A DNA stretch of 64,000 nucleotides, from assembly GCF_902148845.1 (NCBI RefSeq), contig NC_043751.1, positions 31,309,294 through 31,373,293 of the forward strand, read 5' to 3'. The translations under genes and the position numbers were made by a program. The first letter of the stretch is position 1. Each line of letters begins with the position of its first letter. Shown here piece by piece: positions 39,309 to 63,449 of this stretch. The DNA is from Salarias fasciatus. Taxonomy: Eukaryota; Chordata; Actinopteri; Blenniiformes; Blenniidae. The notes beneath the pieces were generated by a model. The model searched no databases and had not been told where the DNA came from. It saw only the letters and a list, made by a program, of their open reading frames with translations.

Positions 39309-40471
39309 AGTCTACAATCAGAACAAAGGAGGATTAAAAGTCGTCTCTGAGTTGATTTGAGTGTTTTGAGTCTAATGAAGTTGAAATGGGCTCCCTCACA
39401 CTCTGCTGGGTTCCCCGTTACTCTGAGGATTCACACTCTTCAAAGGTCAAAGGTCATCTATTTCTCCGAGGGAAATATTTGAATAGATAAGAATAGACTA
39501 GAGTGGATTAGATGAGACTAGATTAAAGTAGATTAGGTTAATTGAGAGTAGATTGAGTGGATGAGAGTGTAGGACAGTGGAGGTGAGCAGAGTGCGGCCC
39601 TGGGGGCGGGGCAGAGTTCAGACCTGGGGGCGGGGCAGAGTGTGGACCTGGGGGCGGGGTAGAGTTCAGACCTGGGGGCAGGGCAGAGTGTGGACCTGGT
39701 GGCGGGGCAGAGTTCAGACCTGGGGGCGGGGCAGAGTTCAGACCTGGGGGCGAGGCAGAGTTCAGACCTGGGGGCGGGGCAGAGTTCAGACCTGGGGGCG
39801 GGGCAGAGTTCAGACCTGGGGGCGGGGCAGAGTTCAGACCTGGGGGCGAGGCAGAGTTCAGACCTGGGGGCGGGGCAGAGTTCAGACCTGGGGGCGGGGC
39901 AGAGTTCAGACCTGGGGGCGGAGCAGAGTTCAGACCTGGGGGCGGGGCAGAGTTCAGACCTGGGGGCGGAGCAGAGTTCAGACCTGGGGGCGGGGCAGAG
40001 TTCAGACCTGGGGGCGGGGCAGAGTTCAGACCTGGGGGCAGGGCAGAGTGTGGACCTGGGGGCGGGGCAGAGTTCAGACCTGGGGGCGGGGCAGAGTTCA
40101 GACCTGGGGGCGGGGCAGAGTGTGGACCTGGGGGCGGGGCAGAGTTCAGACCTGGGGGCGGGGCAGAGTTCAGACCTGGGGGCGAGGCAGAGTTCAGACC
40201 TGGGGGCGGGGCAGAGTTCAGACCTGGGGGCGGGGCAGAGTGTGGCCCTGGGGGCGGGGCAGAGTTCAGACCTGGGGGCGGGGCAGAGTGTGGCCCTGGG
40301 GGCGGGGCAGAGTTCAGACCTGGGGGCGGGGCAGAGTTCAGACCTGGGGGCGGGGCAGCGGTGATCGTCGGCTGGTGGTAGAAGGAGATGCTGCCGCTGT
40401 GGTCGCTTCGCACTCGGATCTTTTTAGGCCTGAAGCGCCGCTCCGGTCTGTTACTGGCAGCAGTCAGCCTG

Positions 40472-40510
<39 letters not shown>

Positions 40511-40980
40511 GTGGACAGAGTGTTTTCAGGGCGGAGCTCAGACGTGACCGGCGCTCACCTGGTCTGCAGGTCCTGCTGCAGGCTGAGCAGGATGCCCTGG
40601 GAGCTGCGGTGGAAGTTGAGCAGCGCGGCGATCAGAGCCGCCAGGTGCCGGATCTGATCCAGCTGCAGGAGGAGGAAGCAGAGGAGGCGGCTGAGACCGG
40701 CTGAGACCGGCTGAGACCGGCTGAGACCGGCTGAGCCCAGAGGAACGTTCCGTCTGGGAGGGTTCCTCTGAGGACTCCGGGGTTCGTTCTCACGTCGTGG
40801 TGCAGCAGCAGGAACATGCTCCGCTCTGCCAGCTCCTTGGAGCTCAGGAACTTCTCCCCGGCCTGCTGGACCTCCTCCGCAGGAAGTCGCTCCCGCCGCC
40901 GCCGCTTGTAGTCGAAATCCAGCCGCCGACCGTTGACCTTCTTCAGCTGAAACTGACCGGAGACACACACACTCATCAGA

Positions 40981-41015
<35 letters not shown>

Positions 41016-42199
41016 ATCAGAGACAGAGACACTCATCCCTCTGCTGACAGTGACTCCCTGCTGCCCCCTGCTGCTCTCAGGCAGCAGCTGCAGCTTTAAG
41101 ACTCAACATGGAAACAAACTGAACAAACGACTTTCAATAGTTTTGACCCCAGTTTGACCTTTCAGTTCATGTGATTTAAAAATACAAGAAACCAGTGTTC
41201 ACATCTGATGCCCCTCTCCCCCCTCCTCCTCCTCCTCTTCCTCACCCTGATGTCCTTCAGCTCCGCCCTCTCCATCTCCTGCAGAGGATCCAGGAAGCCT
41301 CGAGTGACGTCCGCGTCCAGGAGCTCACGAGCTCGAGAAACCTCCTGCAAGGCTCCGCCCACCTGGAGCAGAGCCCCGCCTACAGAGGGAAGGGTTAAAG
41401 GTTACCACGATAATCAAGGGCCTGAGCGTAAAGGGGACGGAGTACCGGCGCCGTACCGAACTCAGAGGCGCCTCCCAGCTGCTGGCCGTAGCGCACCATG
41501 GCGTCTCCCAGCATGCCTTCTGTCTGTGGGTACCCCGAGCCCCGGCCCTGCCCCCGGAGCCTGGACACGGTGCTGAGCATGCTCAGTTTGGCTCTGTATG
41601 CTGCACACACACACACACACACACACACTGGAGGATGAGCCATTAATCCTGAACCAACTCCTGACAACAACATGAAACACTGGGCGAAGCATTAGCATTA
41701 GCATTAGCATTGTTGGGTACTCGCTAAGCGCTCTTTCTAAGAGCTTTCTACATGTTGCTACTTTGTTTCTGCTGTTTTGTTGCTGCTTCTTATCATTACT
41801 TTGTAAATCTCTAAAGAACTACTAACATCAGATTATAGAGCATCTTCCTCTGACATGCAGATTATACAGTAGAGCATCTTCCTCCTCTATCATCAGATTA
41901 GAGCATCTTCCTCCTCTAATATCCAGATTACAGAGCATGTTCCTCTGTCATCCAGATCACGAGTGTGTGGACCAGTACCGGGGTTGGGCTGCAGGAACTC
42001 GGTGGTTCTGGCCAGCAGCTCGCTGAGCAGAGCCTGGATCACAGCGACGCTCTGTCGGACACACACATCAGAAGGATGAGCGGCGAGGGGCGCCGGGCCG
42101 GAGCTGTCCGCCGCTCCAGGAGCCGCTCACCTTCTCCATCTGCAGGAAGTCCTCGTCCAGCCTGGTGCCCTCGGCTCCCATCAGCCTCTCGTTCAGCAG

Positions 42200-42258
<59 letters not shown>

Positions 42259-43580
42259 CTCAGGGTGACTTCATGAAACGTTTCAGTGAAGCTGAGGGAA
42301 AGGTCAGTGCAGCTGTTCAAATCACAGGACAGCAAAGATCCTGAAAGACTGAAGAGATCTAAATGAAATACTGTGAGAGATAAAATGCAAAACGGTTAAT
42401 CAAAAACAATCAGTGGCATAAATTGCCGAATGCCGCTACAAGAGTAAAAAACATAACAAATAAGAACGTCGAAATAAGTAAAAAGAAATGTAAAACAGTA
42501 AAATGATTAAAAAGACATTAAAAAACTGTCAGCATGTGTAGATGTGAAGGTGATCAATGTGACTGAAAACTGATGAAAAGTCACTACAGACGGCTGTAAA
42601 CTCATAAAAAAACTCATAAAATGCACGTGCAATAATGAAAATAGTGAGTAAGAAAAGCCAAAACTTTAACATAACGGCTTTAACACCACAAAAGTATGAC
42701 ATGACACACTGAATGAACATTTAGGATGAGGAAAAAAAGGACAAAAACGGAAGAACACGGGCCACAAACAAGCAAAATAACAGCAATTAGTTGTGAAATA
42801 AAGAGGTTAGGGTTAGGGTTAGGATTCTTCTGCCGCAAACGGCGCGCAACAAATTTCGCACCAAAGTTTGCGTCAGAAGAATAAGTTTGAGAAAATTAAA
42901 CCCGGGCTCGGAGGATAGTAACCTTTGCACCTTGCTAAGGGCAGGCACAAAGAATAATACAATAAAAACAAACACAAAACACTGGAAACAGACAAAAGAA
43001 AGAATAAATGAGACAAAGTGTGCAAACATTGATATTAAATGTTTTAAAAATCCTAAAAAATACTGTAGATGTTCCAGGCTTAGTGTAACACTGACTGTAA
43101 TCAAATATCAGAGCAAATGAAGAAGTCACACATTACACTTTATAAAAAATATTTGAATATTTATGCTCTTGTTCTACTTGAAACTTCTTAGAAAAGTAAA
43201 TAGATTCATGTAAATCTAGTCGGTTTGAGCAGAAGCAGAGTCCAGGTGATGAGAAAAGTCAGGAGAAGAGGAGAGAGGATGATGGAGGGATGGATGGAGG
43301 GAGGATGGAGGGATGGAGGGATGGAGGGATGGAGGAGGGAGATGATGGAGGCGGACGCTTCCTCTGTCAACAGCAGGCCTCTTGTCGCAGTAAACCGGTG
43401 AGGACGCACCGAGCTCACCGTCCTCCGGTCAAACACTCCGCAGTGAAGCGACCCGGTGCGGCTTTGCTCGGTTCGGCTCTGTTCGGCCCGGTTCGGCTCT
43501 GTTCGGCCCGGCTCGGCTCCGTTCGGCTCTCTCACCTGGCTGGCTTTATGCAGCTGCTTCTTCATCCCGGACACCGACAT
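38688..43580 (-). CDS. sh3gl3: Endophilin-A type BAR-SH3 protein (SH3GL3-like)
   Basis: Nine coding exons: 43580-43536, 42199-42131, 42051-41979, 41600-41457, 41379-41246, 40952-40794, 40662-40559, 40468-40344 and 38926-38688; all phases agree. The shortest product is 363 residues. The N-terminus [15 protein letters not shown] is the amphipathic helix H0. The BAR domain follows ([71 protein letters not shown]). A basic linker ([20 protein letters not shown]) and poly-Gly follow, then a C-terminal SH3 domain ([51 protein letters not shown]). Endophilins bend membrane at clathrin-mediated endocytosis and recruit synaptojanin/dynamin by SH3. The SH3 ALYDF motif is ALFSF here, and the protein is divergent from mammalian A1-A3. 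Linkage to rps17 and C15orf40 favours SH3GL3. The exon 8 donor lies in a minisatellite and could be used at many repeats. Confidence 0.9.
39247..39305. repeat. (CA)n microsatellite in sh3gl3 intron 8
   Basis: About 29 uninterrupted CA units. Similar runs in this gene sit at 40472-40507, 40981-41013, 41602-41628 and 42203-42256, each just upstream of an exon in gene direction. Confidence 0.98.
39590..40362. repeat. 24-bp minisatellite overlapping the sh3gl3 exon 8 splice donor
   Basis: About 32 units of GACCTGGGGGCGGGGCAGAG + TTCA (plus strand), with a GTGTGGACC/GTGTGGCCC variant. In gene direction each common unit contains CCCCCAG|GTCTGA, the sequence at the exon 8 end, and the 24-base unit stays open as (APPPGLNS)n or (APPPGPHS)n. 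The frame closes only after the array, at about 39538. Confidence 0.97.
42805..42823. repeat. Short interstitial telomere-like repeat
   Basis: GGTTAGGGTTAGGGTTAGG, about three TTAGGG units, inside sh3gl3 intron 1. Confidence 0.9.
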
Positions 43581-44264
43581 CTTCACCGCCTGCGGATCAG
43601 CGGAGCGGCTGCGGGACACCGAGCGCCTTCATGCCGCCTCAGAAGCTCCGTCCCCGGCAGGGATTCTCACGAACCGCCCCCACCTCCCCCACACCTCCTC
43701 CACCTGCTCCACCTCCACCGAACCGGGAGCTGGCCGGAGACCGGGACGCAACGACGCATCAAAACCGATTCTTATTTCGACTTCATTGGATAATATATAC
43801 CTATATTTTTTTAAAAAGTCATCACAAATATTAATTACGTATCAATTAAATAATATTTTTGGCATAAACTACCAACATTATCAGTTCAGAATGTAAGATA
43901 CTGTGAGGGTTATTATCATGCTGTTCTCTATCATTCCTGCTGTTGGTGCCAGTCCTTTCTTTTCCTATAAACTCTCTGATTACTGTGTACCAGCTGCAAA
44001 AACGCAGATTTCATCTTATACTTTTTTATTTTTCTAGGGATTGTTTTAATAAACTTTTACATGAGCAGCTGTGTTTGAACTAAGAATTTATTTACTTGTG
44101 GAATTATTTATATTTAGTTCTTCTTCTTATTATTATTATTATTATTACCTTCGTATTAAACGAAATATAATCTATTTTTTGTTTGGTCCATTTTGCTGGT
44201 TTAAACTTCGTTTCCCATGAGCCTTAGCGGTATCCTTATGTCACGTGACTTGTCACACGTGAAC
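43581..44264. promoter_or_regulatory. Shared upstream region of sh3gl3 and commd9
   Basis: The two start codons are head to head, 684 bases apart. The sh3gl3 side is GC-rich with tandem GTTCGGCTC-type repeats inside exon 1/intron 1 (43466-43530). Just upstream of the commd9 ATG are a palindromic E-box TCACGTGAC (44241-44249) and a CACACGTGAAC site, types bound by USF/MITF-TFE factors. Bidirectional use is inferred from spacing only. Confidence 0.5.
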
Positions 44265-45644
44265 ATGGCCGCGTCCGTTTCCAGCGAAGATTTCTCCAAC
44301 CTGCAGCTGCTTTTAAAGGTATTTATCCTCACTTATCTTCACTTCAGACTTTTGTACCGCCCGTTTCTCACACCGAGGCTTTTAATTTCGCTTCAAACTT
44401 CTCTGAAAGCACCGGAGCGCCAACATGGACCTGGTTTGGGGAGGTTCTGCTGCAGCCGTTCCTCATTCCGCTGCTTTATAGTAGAAAGATCCCCGTGCGG
44501 TTAGAAAAACAACCGTTCCCCGTTTCATTTTAACCGAGAACATGATGACTAGATCAATATTCCAGTTTAAAACATCATTGCTGCCGTTTGCTAACTCTGA
44601 GCTCTTTCTGTGCTTCAGGCTCCGTCCAAAGAAGCCGTGAGAGACATTTGCGTTCAGAGTCATAGAGGAACGAGTCGGCGGCTGACTGAGAGCACCGCCG
44701 CCTCCCTGGGGGTCCCCGCGGCCCAGGCTGCCCAGGTAAACAAACAAACAAACACTGGGCTGCTCAGGTAAACAAACAAACAAACACTGGGCTGCTCAGG
44801 TAAACAAACAAACAAACACTGGGCTGCTCAGGTAAACAAACAAACAAACACTGGGCTGCTCAGGTAAACAAACCAAGAAAGACTGGGCGTCTTTCTGGCT
44901 GACCCTGCTGTCCTCCTCCAGCTGCTCCTGTCCCTCCACACTCTGTCCCATCACGTCCTCTTCCACAACCTCAGCAGCCCCGATCAGATCCTGGCCGTCT
45001 TCCCCGAGTCCTTCCACCCCAGCCTCAAGAAGATGATCACCAAGATCCTGCTGGAGAACAGGTGGGCGGCGCCGGAGCCTCCTCGCGGGCCCGCGGCTCC
45101 CGAAGGCTGATTCACCCCCACTAAAGGGCCTGTCTTCTGTTTCAGTCCAGCATGGCGGACGGAGGCCCTCAGCAGCCAGGGTGAGTATCAGAGGCAGACC
45201 CCGGCGTGGGCGGAGCCAGGTGTCAAACCTCTGACGTACTGGTGTGTGTGTGTGTGTGTGTGTGTCCCGCAGTCTCCCTCCCTCAGCTCCAGGACCTGGA
45301 CTGGAGGGTGGACATGGTGACCAGCTCGGACTGCGTGGGCCGGATGGCGGTGCCCACCTGCCTCGTGCAGCTGAAGGTCAGCGTGTGTGTGTGTGTGTTT
45401 CTGCATGAAGTGTTGAAGTTTTCACATTCTGCCGAGTCGGCGTCGTCAGTCACAGACACGACCACACACTCCTGACACACGCACACACACACTGGGTGTG
45501 TTTCAGATGGAGGATCCGTGTCCGTCGGCGGGCCAGGAGGCGGTTTCCACGGTGACGGTGGAGCTGAGCAGGGGCTCTCTGGACACCATCTTGGACGGGC
45601 TGGGACGGATCAGGGACCAGCTGTCTGTGGTCGCTGGGAAGTGA
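44265..45644 (+). CDS. commd9: COMM domain-containing protein 9
   Basis: Six exons, 44265-44318, 44619-44735, 44922-45061, 45146-45180, 45273-45376 and 45507-45644, encode 195 residues (human 198). The N-terminus is MAASVSSEDFSNLQLLLK. The middle part HHVLFHNLSSPDQILAVFPE and SFHPSLKKMITKILLENS, then the COMM domain SLPQLQDLDWRVDMVTSSD, MAVPTCLVQLK and VTVELSRGSLDTILDGLGRI + RDQLS match human COMMD9 throughout. COMMD9 is a subunit of the Commander (CCC) endosomal recycling complex. ATG 44265 is preceded by GAAC and gives the conserved MAA start. Intron 2 is a 32-bp repeat that copies the exon 2 donor; intron 4 ends in a (TG)n tract and intron 5 has (GT)n near its start and (AC)n near its end. 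Poly(A) signal AATAAA is at about 45773. Confidence 0.96.
44736..44880 (+). repeat. 32-bp tandem repeat with repeated splice donors, commd9 intron 2
   Basis: Four to five units of GTAAACAAACAAACAAACAC + TGGGCTGCTCAG. CAG|GTAAAC therefore recurs at 44736, 44768, 44800, 44832 and 44864, exactly 32 bases apart. Use of any but the first would add 32n bases, shifting frame and reaching TAA. Confidence 0.95.
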
Positions 45645-46456
45645 AGGCTGATTGGCCGAGCTGGACTGAGACCGGGAGCGAACCATCCTCAGACGCCAAG
45701 CGGCCCGCCTCGCACTGACGCCGTTTTTCATTTGTCGCGTTTTTATCTTTGTTTGTCGATTTAATGTGAGAATAATAAAGAAATGCAGAATTGAATGTTT
45801 GAATAACCACAGTGTCGCAGTTGATTATATGATTAAAGTTTTTTTATGCAGCACTGAGTCTTTATTCTTCACACATTAAAGCTCTGATCGTTCAGACCCC
45901 AGTGGCTTCTCGTCAGTTCAGGTATCGGTACTAGCGCGTTAACTCGGTAGCCTCGCCTCTCCAGTCTGAATGGAGCGTCCAGTAAAATCAGGTCAAAGTC
46001 TCAACACTGCCATCTAATGTACACAAACAGTGTTGCAGACGTTTGTCTTTCTGTGGCTTTAACATGAAATCTGATCAGACACAAGCACCGCAACTTGTTT
46101 TAATCCTTCAGGTCAGAGAAAATTTTACAATATGATAAAACATAAGTACAAAAAAAAAACCTTGTTCCATCAATAAATCAAAGAGAAAATCCACATCCAC
46201 CCTTCATCCGAAGCTTTGACTGGAATGAATTTGCATTTGTTGTCATTTGTTTGATTTTTGAAGCAAAAATAGAAATTTCCATCATGTGACACTCTGCACC
46301 ACCACAACAGAAAAAACTGTAGTCATGAATGTATTGATTATTATGTCGTAATAAGTTCATCATTTAACTGATTTAACTGATTAACTTCAATCGTGTGTGT
46401 GTGTTGCGGTTGCCGGTCTGAGCAGGAACAGAGTGTTGGACCCGGACTGCTACCTG
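45645..46456. other. Intergenic between convergent commd9 and fcsk 3' ends
   Basis: Contains the commd9 poly(A) signal and AT-rich unique sequence. No exon or transposon recognised. Confidence 0.5.
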
Positions 46457-58887
<12,431 letters not shown>

Positions 58888-60067
58888 CTCCTACCGGCTC
58901 CGTCCTGAAAGCCCCGCGGCGGTCAGAACCGACACCGGAACCGCTCTTTATCACCGGGCTTGACTCCGGAACACTTTACCCAGTTGTGTCCGTCAGCGAG
59001 TTGAGCGGCGCCAGGACGACTCGCGAGAGAGCCACGGACGGAGGCAGAGAGGGGTTAAATCTAACGCACCCTGCCGGCGGGAGCGTCCTAATTATGCCCG
59101 AAGAATCCAGAAGAATGAAGCAAAACTCCAAAAGGAAAGAAGCGTTTTGTTTAACCCCCTTCAATCAGTTTGTTATTGCCCCGCAGGCTTCCGTAGCTAA
59201 CAAACAGGACAAACAGGTTTGATTTGTTCATTCGCACATCCCGGGGAGGCGGTTTCCGTCATGAAAACAAATGGAACCACGTTATCACGACTCGAGGAGT
59301 CACGTGCATTAAAACACGGCTGAAAACCAGAGAGACGATTCCTCTCGAAATAACATTTCAATCAAACGATTCGGAAATTTAACTCCGCAGAAACGAAAGC
59401 GACATTGGGTGTGTTTGATTTATTCACCGGGACCTATGACTCCATTAGGAAGCGTCAATCAGGAAGAGTCAAATCAGATCAAATCTTATTTAAGATCTCT
59501 AATCTTCAAAAGAAGAGATTAGTTACAAGAAAAAATCAAGTTTGAGCCAATTTTTAAAAAAAATCATTTTACATCCAGTTTCTCTTGAAAGCACCATCAA
59601 GGACCATCGTTGACCTTTGACCCTTCCCCATTTTAATAGTTTAACCTTGATTCTTCTTTCCTTCATTGGCATCTTCAAGCTTGCCACGTGTCAAAGTGAT
59701 AACTATTCATCTCATTTCACCTTTCAATTTAAACTTTCTCAAACTCTTTCTACTCTCATGTTGTACTTTAAGATTTTTTTTTAAACTAGACAAACTTGTG
59801 AGCTCTAATTTTCCTGCTACAAAGCAAAAAAATATATAGTTGAATTCATTCAATAATTTAATTTCTTCTTAAACAGATTTTTAAAGATCATTTTGACATG
59901 AAATTCAATCTTTGAGGAAGAATCTGCTTCGTTTTAACGAGTTGGTTCAGAAACAGAAGAGATCCAGACACACACTGGTTAAAAACACGAACAGAAAACT
60001 TTATTGAGCTTTACAAAACTAGCTGGGAACTCATTTATATACAGATGTACACAGAGGAGGGGCCGGT
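58888..60067. other. Intergenic: fcsk 5' region and pclaf 3' region
   Basis: The first 200 bases upstream of the fcsk ATG are GC-rich. The rest is AT-rich unique DNA with no exon seen. A minus-strand AATAAA at 60005-60000 lies about 63 bases past the pclaf stop and is its likely poly(A) signal. Confidence 0.55.
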
Positions 60068-61035
60068 TCAGTCGTCGTCTTCGTCCTCGGCGGGCAGCGG
60101 TCTGCTCCTGGAAACAAACACACCTCTGATTTAGCTCCGCCTGCCTCCACAGACCCCCCAGCCCCGCCCGATGCGTCCAAACGCACCTCCTGGTGGTCTT
60201 GGACACGCCGCTGCCTCCCGCCTCCTCGCCGTCGTCCTCCTCCTCGTCCCCGCCGGGCTTCCTGTTCTCCTTCTCGGGTTTCCGGGGCGGCCCGCCGAAG
60301 AAGTCGCCGATGCCCTTCTGCCAGGTGGGGGTGGGCCGCGGGCACACCGGGTTCCCCCCCGCGTACTTGTTCTTGGCTGTGAGGGGAATAACACATTTTA
60401 AAATCTCTTCACCGGTGAACCGACACCAGAACGTCTGGTTTTCCATCATATTTCTTTGTTGTTAATAATTTAATACTGACAGCCAAATTCTCAATACATA
60501 AATGTCAATTAAAACAAAACAAAACATCGTGGTTTTTTATTTTGGGAAAAATATTAAAATGTATTTATTAAACCTGAAAATAATGAAAAATGAGTCTGCA
60601 CTAAAACTTTGTACTTTGTTGGGGCATTTTATGTTATTATAAATCATATTTTGACCTCTGGTAAGTTTGTTTGAATATATTTTTGTTATATGGATTTGCA
60701 ACGACTTTATTTCTTCTTTTTTTTTGTTTCCTGTTTCCTGTTTCTTTTGCTATGTTCAACCTGTGCAGATGTCATGTTTAAGGTGTTATTACAGCATTTG
60801 AACCTATGTTTGTAATACATTTTAAAAAATTTGGTTCAGGAGAGATTTTGTGCTCCGAGTTTCTAATAATCCAAAATGTGAAGACTGTTTTCTTCAGGAA
60901 TAATGACAACTGGACGAGATGAGGAGTTCATACTTTGCTTTTTTATGTTGTGAATGCTGGAATGTGTCTTTTTATTCATCATTAAATATTCTCGTGGAGC
61001 TGCTGTGACTTTATTCATACCTGCAGTGATAAATT

Positions 61036-61106
<71 letters not shown>

Positions 61107-62234
61107 GGGACCTTGTGAGGGTGACTGGCAGCTGGAGGACGAAGCGTTGGCTGAACTGGAGCCCAGAGACTTCCGAGGAGCCGACGCTGCGACGGCTGCA
61201 AAGAGAAAAGACTTTTTAACACTCATCTGCAGGAAAACAGAAAAATAAAGATTCAAATGCAAATCAGAGGGATTTTTAAAGGAAATGGGCGCTTCAGAGT
61301 CTGTTGACATGTATAGAAACTCCACAAGAGAGAAAGTTATTCTTTCATGAGTCTTCTGCAGAAAACAACACTAAAACCAGCAGCTTTTTCCCAGAGGAAC
61401 TTAGATTTAAAAGTAACTATTGTTGAGATTGTGAAAAGTTCAGTTCATTTCACATGTACTGAAATTATGACAATCCTGAAAAACAGTTTTTACAACAATG
61501 AATGGCAGCTCTTTACTTTTCAGTAAAGAGTTTGGTGGAATAAACGTTGGACAGAATTACAAGTAAAAAGTTTCGTTTTTTCCAACACAAGTTGTGAACA
61601 GTGAGTTTACTGTCAGCCGAAAACCACACAACACCGCATAGATGGTGACTGTTAGACTATTTGCTGACTTTCTTGCACTTTATTTGATGTATAACAAAGA
61701 AAATGTAAAACTTCCATTATTTTAAACAGAGTTTGGTAGGAAGGGTTCAATAAACTGCGCCCGAAACTGGCGCCAGTTTGTAACAGCTTGAGATATTAAC
61801 TTTAGAAAACGGCCTGAATGTCATCTATCGAGACGGGTGTGATTCAACTGTTTGACAGGTTTTATCTGACTGAAACGAGACTTTTGATTCAGGCTGATCG
61901 TGTTTCTCAGGATGAAGAGAAGAGGAGCCGATTCTCCCTCCGGGTTGGCGGGAGGCTGTTGTCTCAACGACAGGAGTGGAATTTACCACAATTACAAACC
62001 GCAACACGAACAAACTTATATTAAAAGTAATAATCTATGTTAAATAAAACGTCCAAAGCGCAATGGTTAGACCATTTTTCTGTGAACGCCCGAGCCCGCC
62101 AGACGCTGTGATAAAAAGGGCCAATTCTTCAAGAAACTCGGTATTAAAAATCTACTTTTATATGAAGACGAGGATTTTGCTACTGTACCTTTCCGGTATG
62201 ATGCGGGGACGTTGTCGGCTTTCGTTCTAACCAT
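60068..62234 (-). CDS. pclaf: PCNA clamp-associated factor (PAF15)
   Basis: Four exons, 62234-62189, 61195-61112, 60376-60187 and 60107-60068, encode 119 residues (human 111). It starts MVRTKADNVPASYRK. K15 and K24, the lysines mono-ubiquitinated by UHRF1 in mammals, are kept (YRK-15, PRK-24). KNKYAGGNPVCPRPTPTWQ leads into the PIP box QKGIGDFF at 63-70, which binds PCNA, and the KEN degron (EKEN, 79-81), recognised by APC/C-Cdh1. The tail is acidic and poly-Asp/Glu (GGDEEEDDGEEAGG, ending PAEDEDDD), unlike the human end. The nuclear protein regulates PCNA during DNA replication and translesion synthesis. A (TG)n tract (61039-61105) lies just past the exon 2 donor. Confidence 0.96.
61039..61105. 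repeat. (TG)n microsatellite in pclaf intron 2
   Basis: About 33 TG units. In gene direction this is (AC)n starting six bases after the exon 2 donor. Confidence 0.98.
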
Positions 62235-62324
62235 TTTTGCACCGAGTTGTGCGATAAATTGACGTTTAATCAGAAAAAACACCGACAGCAAAGTGAGCGC
62301 CTTGGGAATCCCGCCTCCGTTTAA

Positions 62325-62342
62325 TGTTCCCGCGGGGCGGGA
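62325..62342 (-). promoter_or_regulatory. Paired E2F-like sites upstream of pclaf
   Basis: TTCCCGCGGGGCGGGAG contains TTCCCGC and GGCGGGA head to head, about 95 bases upstream of the pclaf ATG. PCLAF is an S/G2-phase gene controlled by E2F/DREAM in mammals, so the site fits. The transcription start is not determined. Confidence 0.55.
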
Positions 62343-63066
62343 GATTTCTTCTTCTGCGGCTACTAACGGAAGAACCGAAAACGGCTTCCGGATTACGGCT
62401 GCCACCCTCTGGTGGCTGTTTGAAACTGCAAGCAGCCCACAGTGGAGGAGGACGAGGAGGAAGGAGAGCGGATAAAACAATTAAAATGTCAAAAACACAA
62501 CAACACACATCAGATAAACTAATTGTGAAATTGTGAAATGACCTGAACAGGTTACAAATTGAGAAAACTCTGAAACGACATGTTAACAAAACTGATAAAC
62601 AGTTTTTTTATGCTGAAAATTGGGATAACCTTATAGTAAATCTTAATGAATGTTCAAAAATTTTTTAATGATTATGACATACATCAATGTTTAACATCTG
62701 TGTTCTCTTCGGTATGTTGGATACAAATAAATCTCACACTGAGCACAGAAATGTCTCTTTTGGTCATAAAAGTGAATATTTTTTCCATAAACTCTTTTAA
62801 TACTTAGCAATCACACAGTTCTAGTGGAATATACATGCTCTTCTTCACATTTATTAATCAATTAAGTAATTTTAGCAATAGGATTTTTTCAAAATTAAAA
62901 AAATGCAAACAAAATAAGGAAGGGGAAAAAAACACATTACTAAACGAGTTAAAGTGAAATCAAAAGTAAACTCGGAAAAATTCGGGGTTTTTCGGAGCTT
63001 TTCGCTGTATTACCGGAAATACACCGTCTTTGCTTGAGCATGAGGGCCCGCCCTACTCTACCTCTG
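62343..63066. other. Intergenic between pclaf and the terminal plus-strand gene
   Basis: AT-rich unique sequence in the middle. No exon seen. Confidence 0.45.
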
Positions 63067-63156
63067 ATTGGCTAAAATCTTGCCTTTTCCGCTTTTGGAA
63101 CGCAGGAGGAACGATGATTGGCTAAGAACCGGTCCGTATCGTGTGGGCTAGCCAAT
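63067..63156 (+). promoter_or_regulatory. Three CCAAT boxes upstream of the terminal gene
   Basis: ATTGG at 63067 and 63117 and CCAAT at 63152, each within a GATTGGCTA or AGCCAATTGG context and spaced about 35-50 bases. This arrangement is typical of NF-Y-driven housekeeping or cell-cycle promoters. It lies 290-380 bases before the ATG at 63450, in front of a GC-rich 5' leader. Confidence 0.55.
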
Positions 63157-63449
63157 TGGAAGTGGATCAGGAGGGTCGGACCGTCTCCTCCGCCGCGGCT
63201 AACCAGTCTTACCGTTGGACTTCGAGCGACTGAAATTCAGAGAAAAGAACGAATAGAAGTTATTTCATCTCGCAGGTACACTTCTAAACTGTTTTATTCC
63301 TGTCGCCGCGGCTGGAGCTCGAGTTCGAAGCTAAGAGAGCTAACGAGCTAATCGTGCCCCCCTCCCCCTCGTTCGTCTCCTTCCCTGCCCGGGATCAGGG
63401 AGCTTCTGCCGGGGAACGTTAGTCCCGGATCCAGGAGCAGGAGAAGACC

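Noticed and set aside
39577-40704. Plus-strand 375-residue frame of RVQTWGRG repeats
   Set aside because: It is the antisense reading of the 24-bp sh3gl3 minisatellite; a period divisible by three keeps all frames open.
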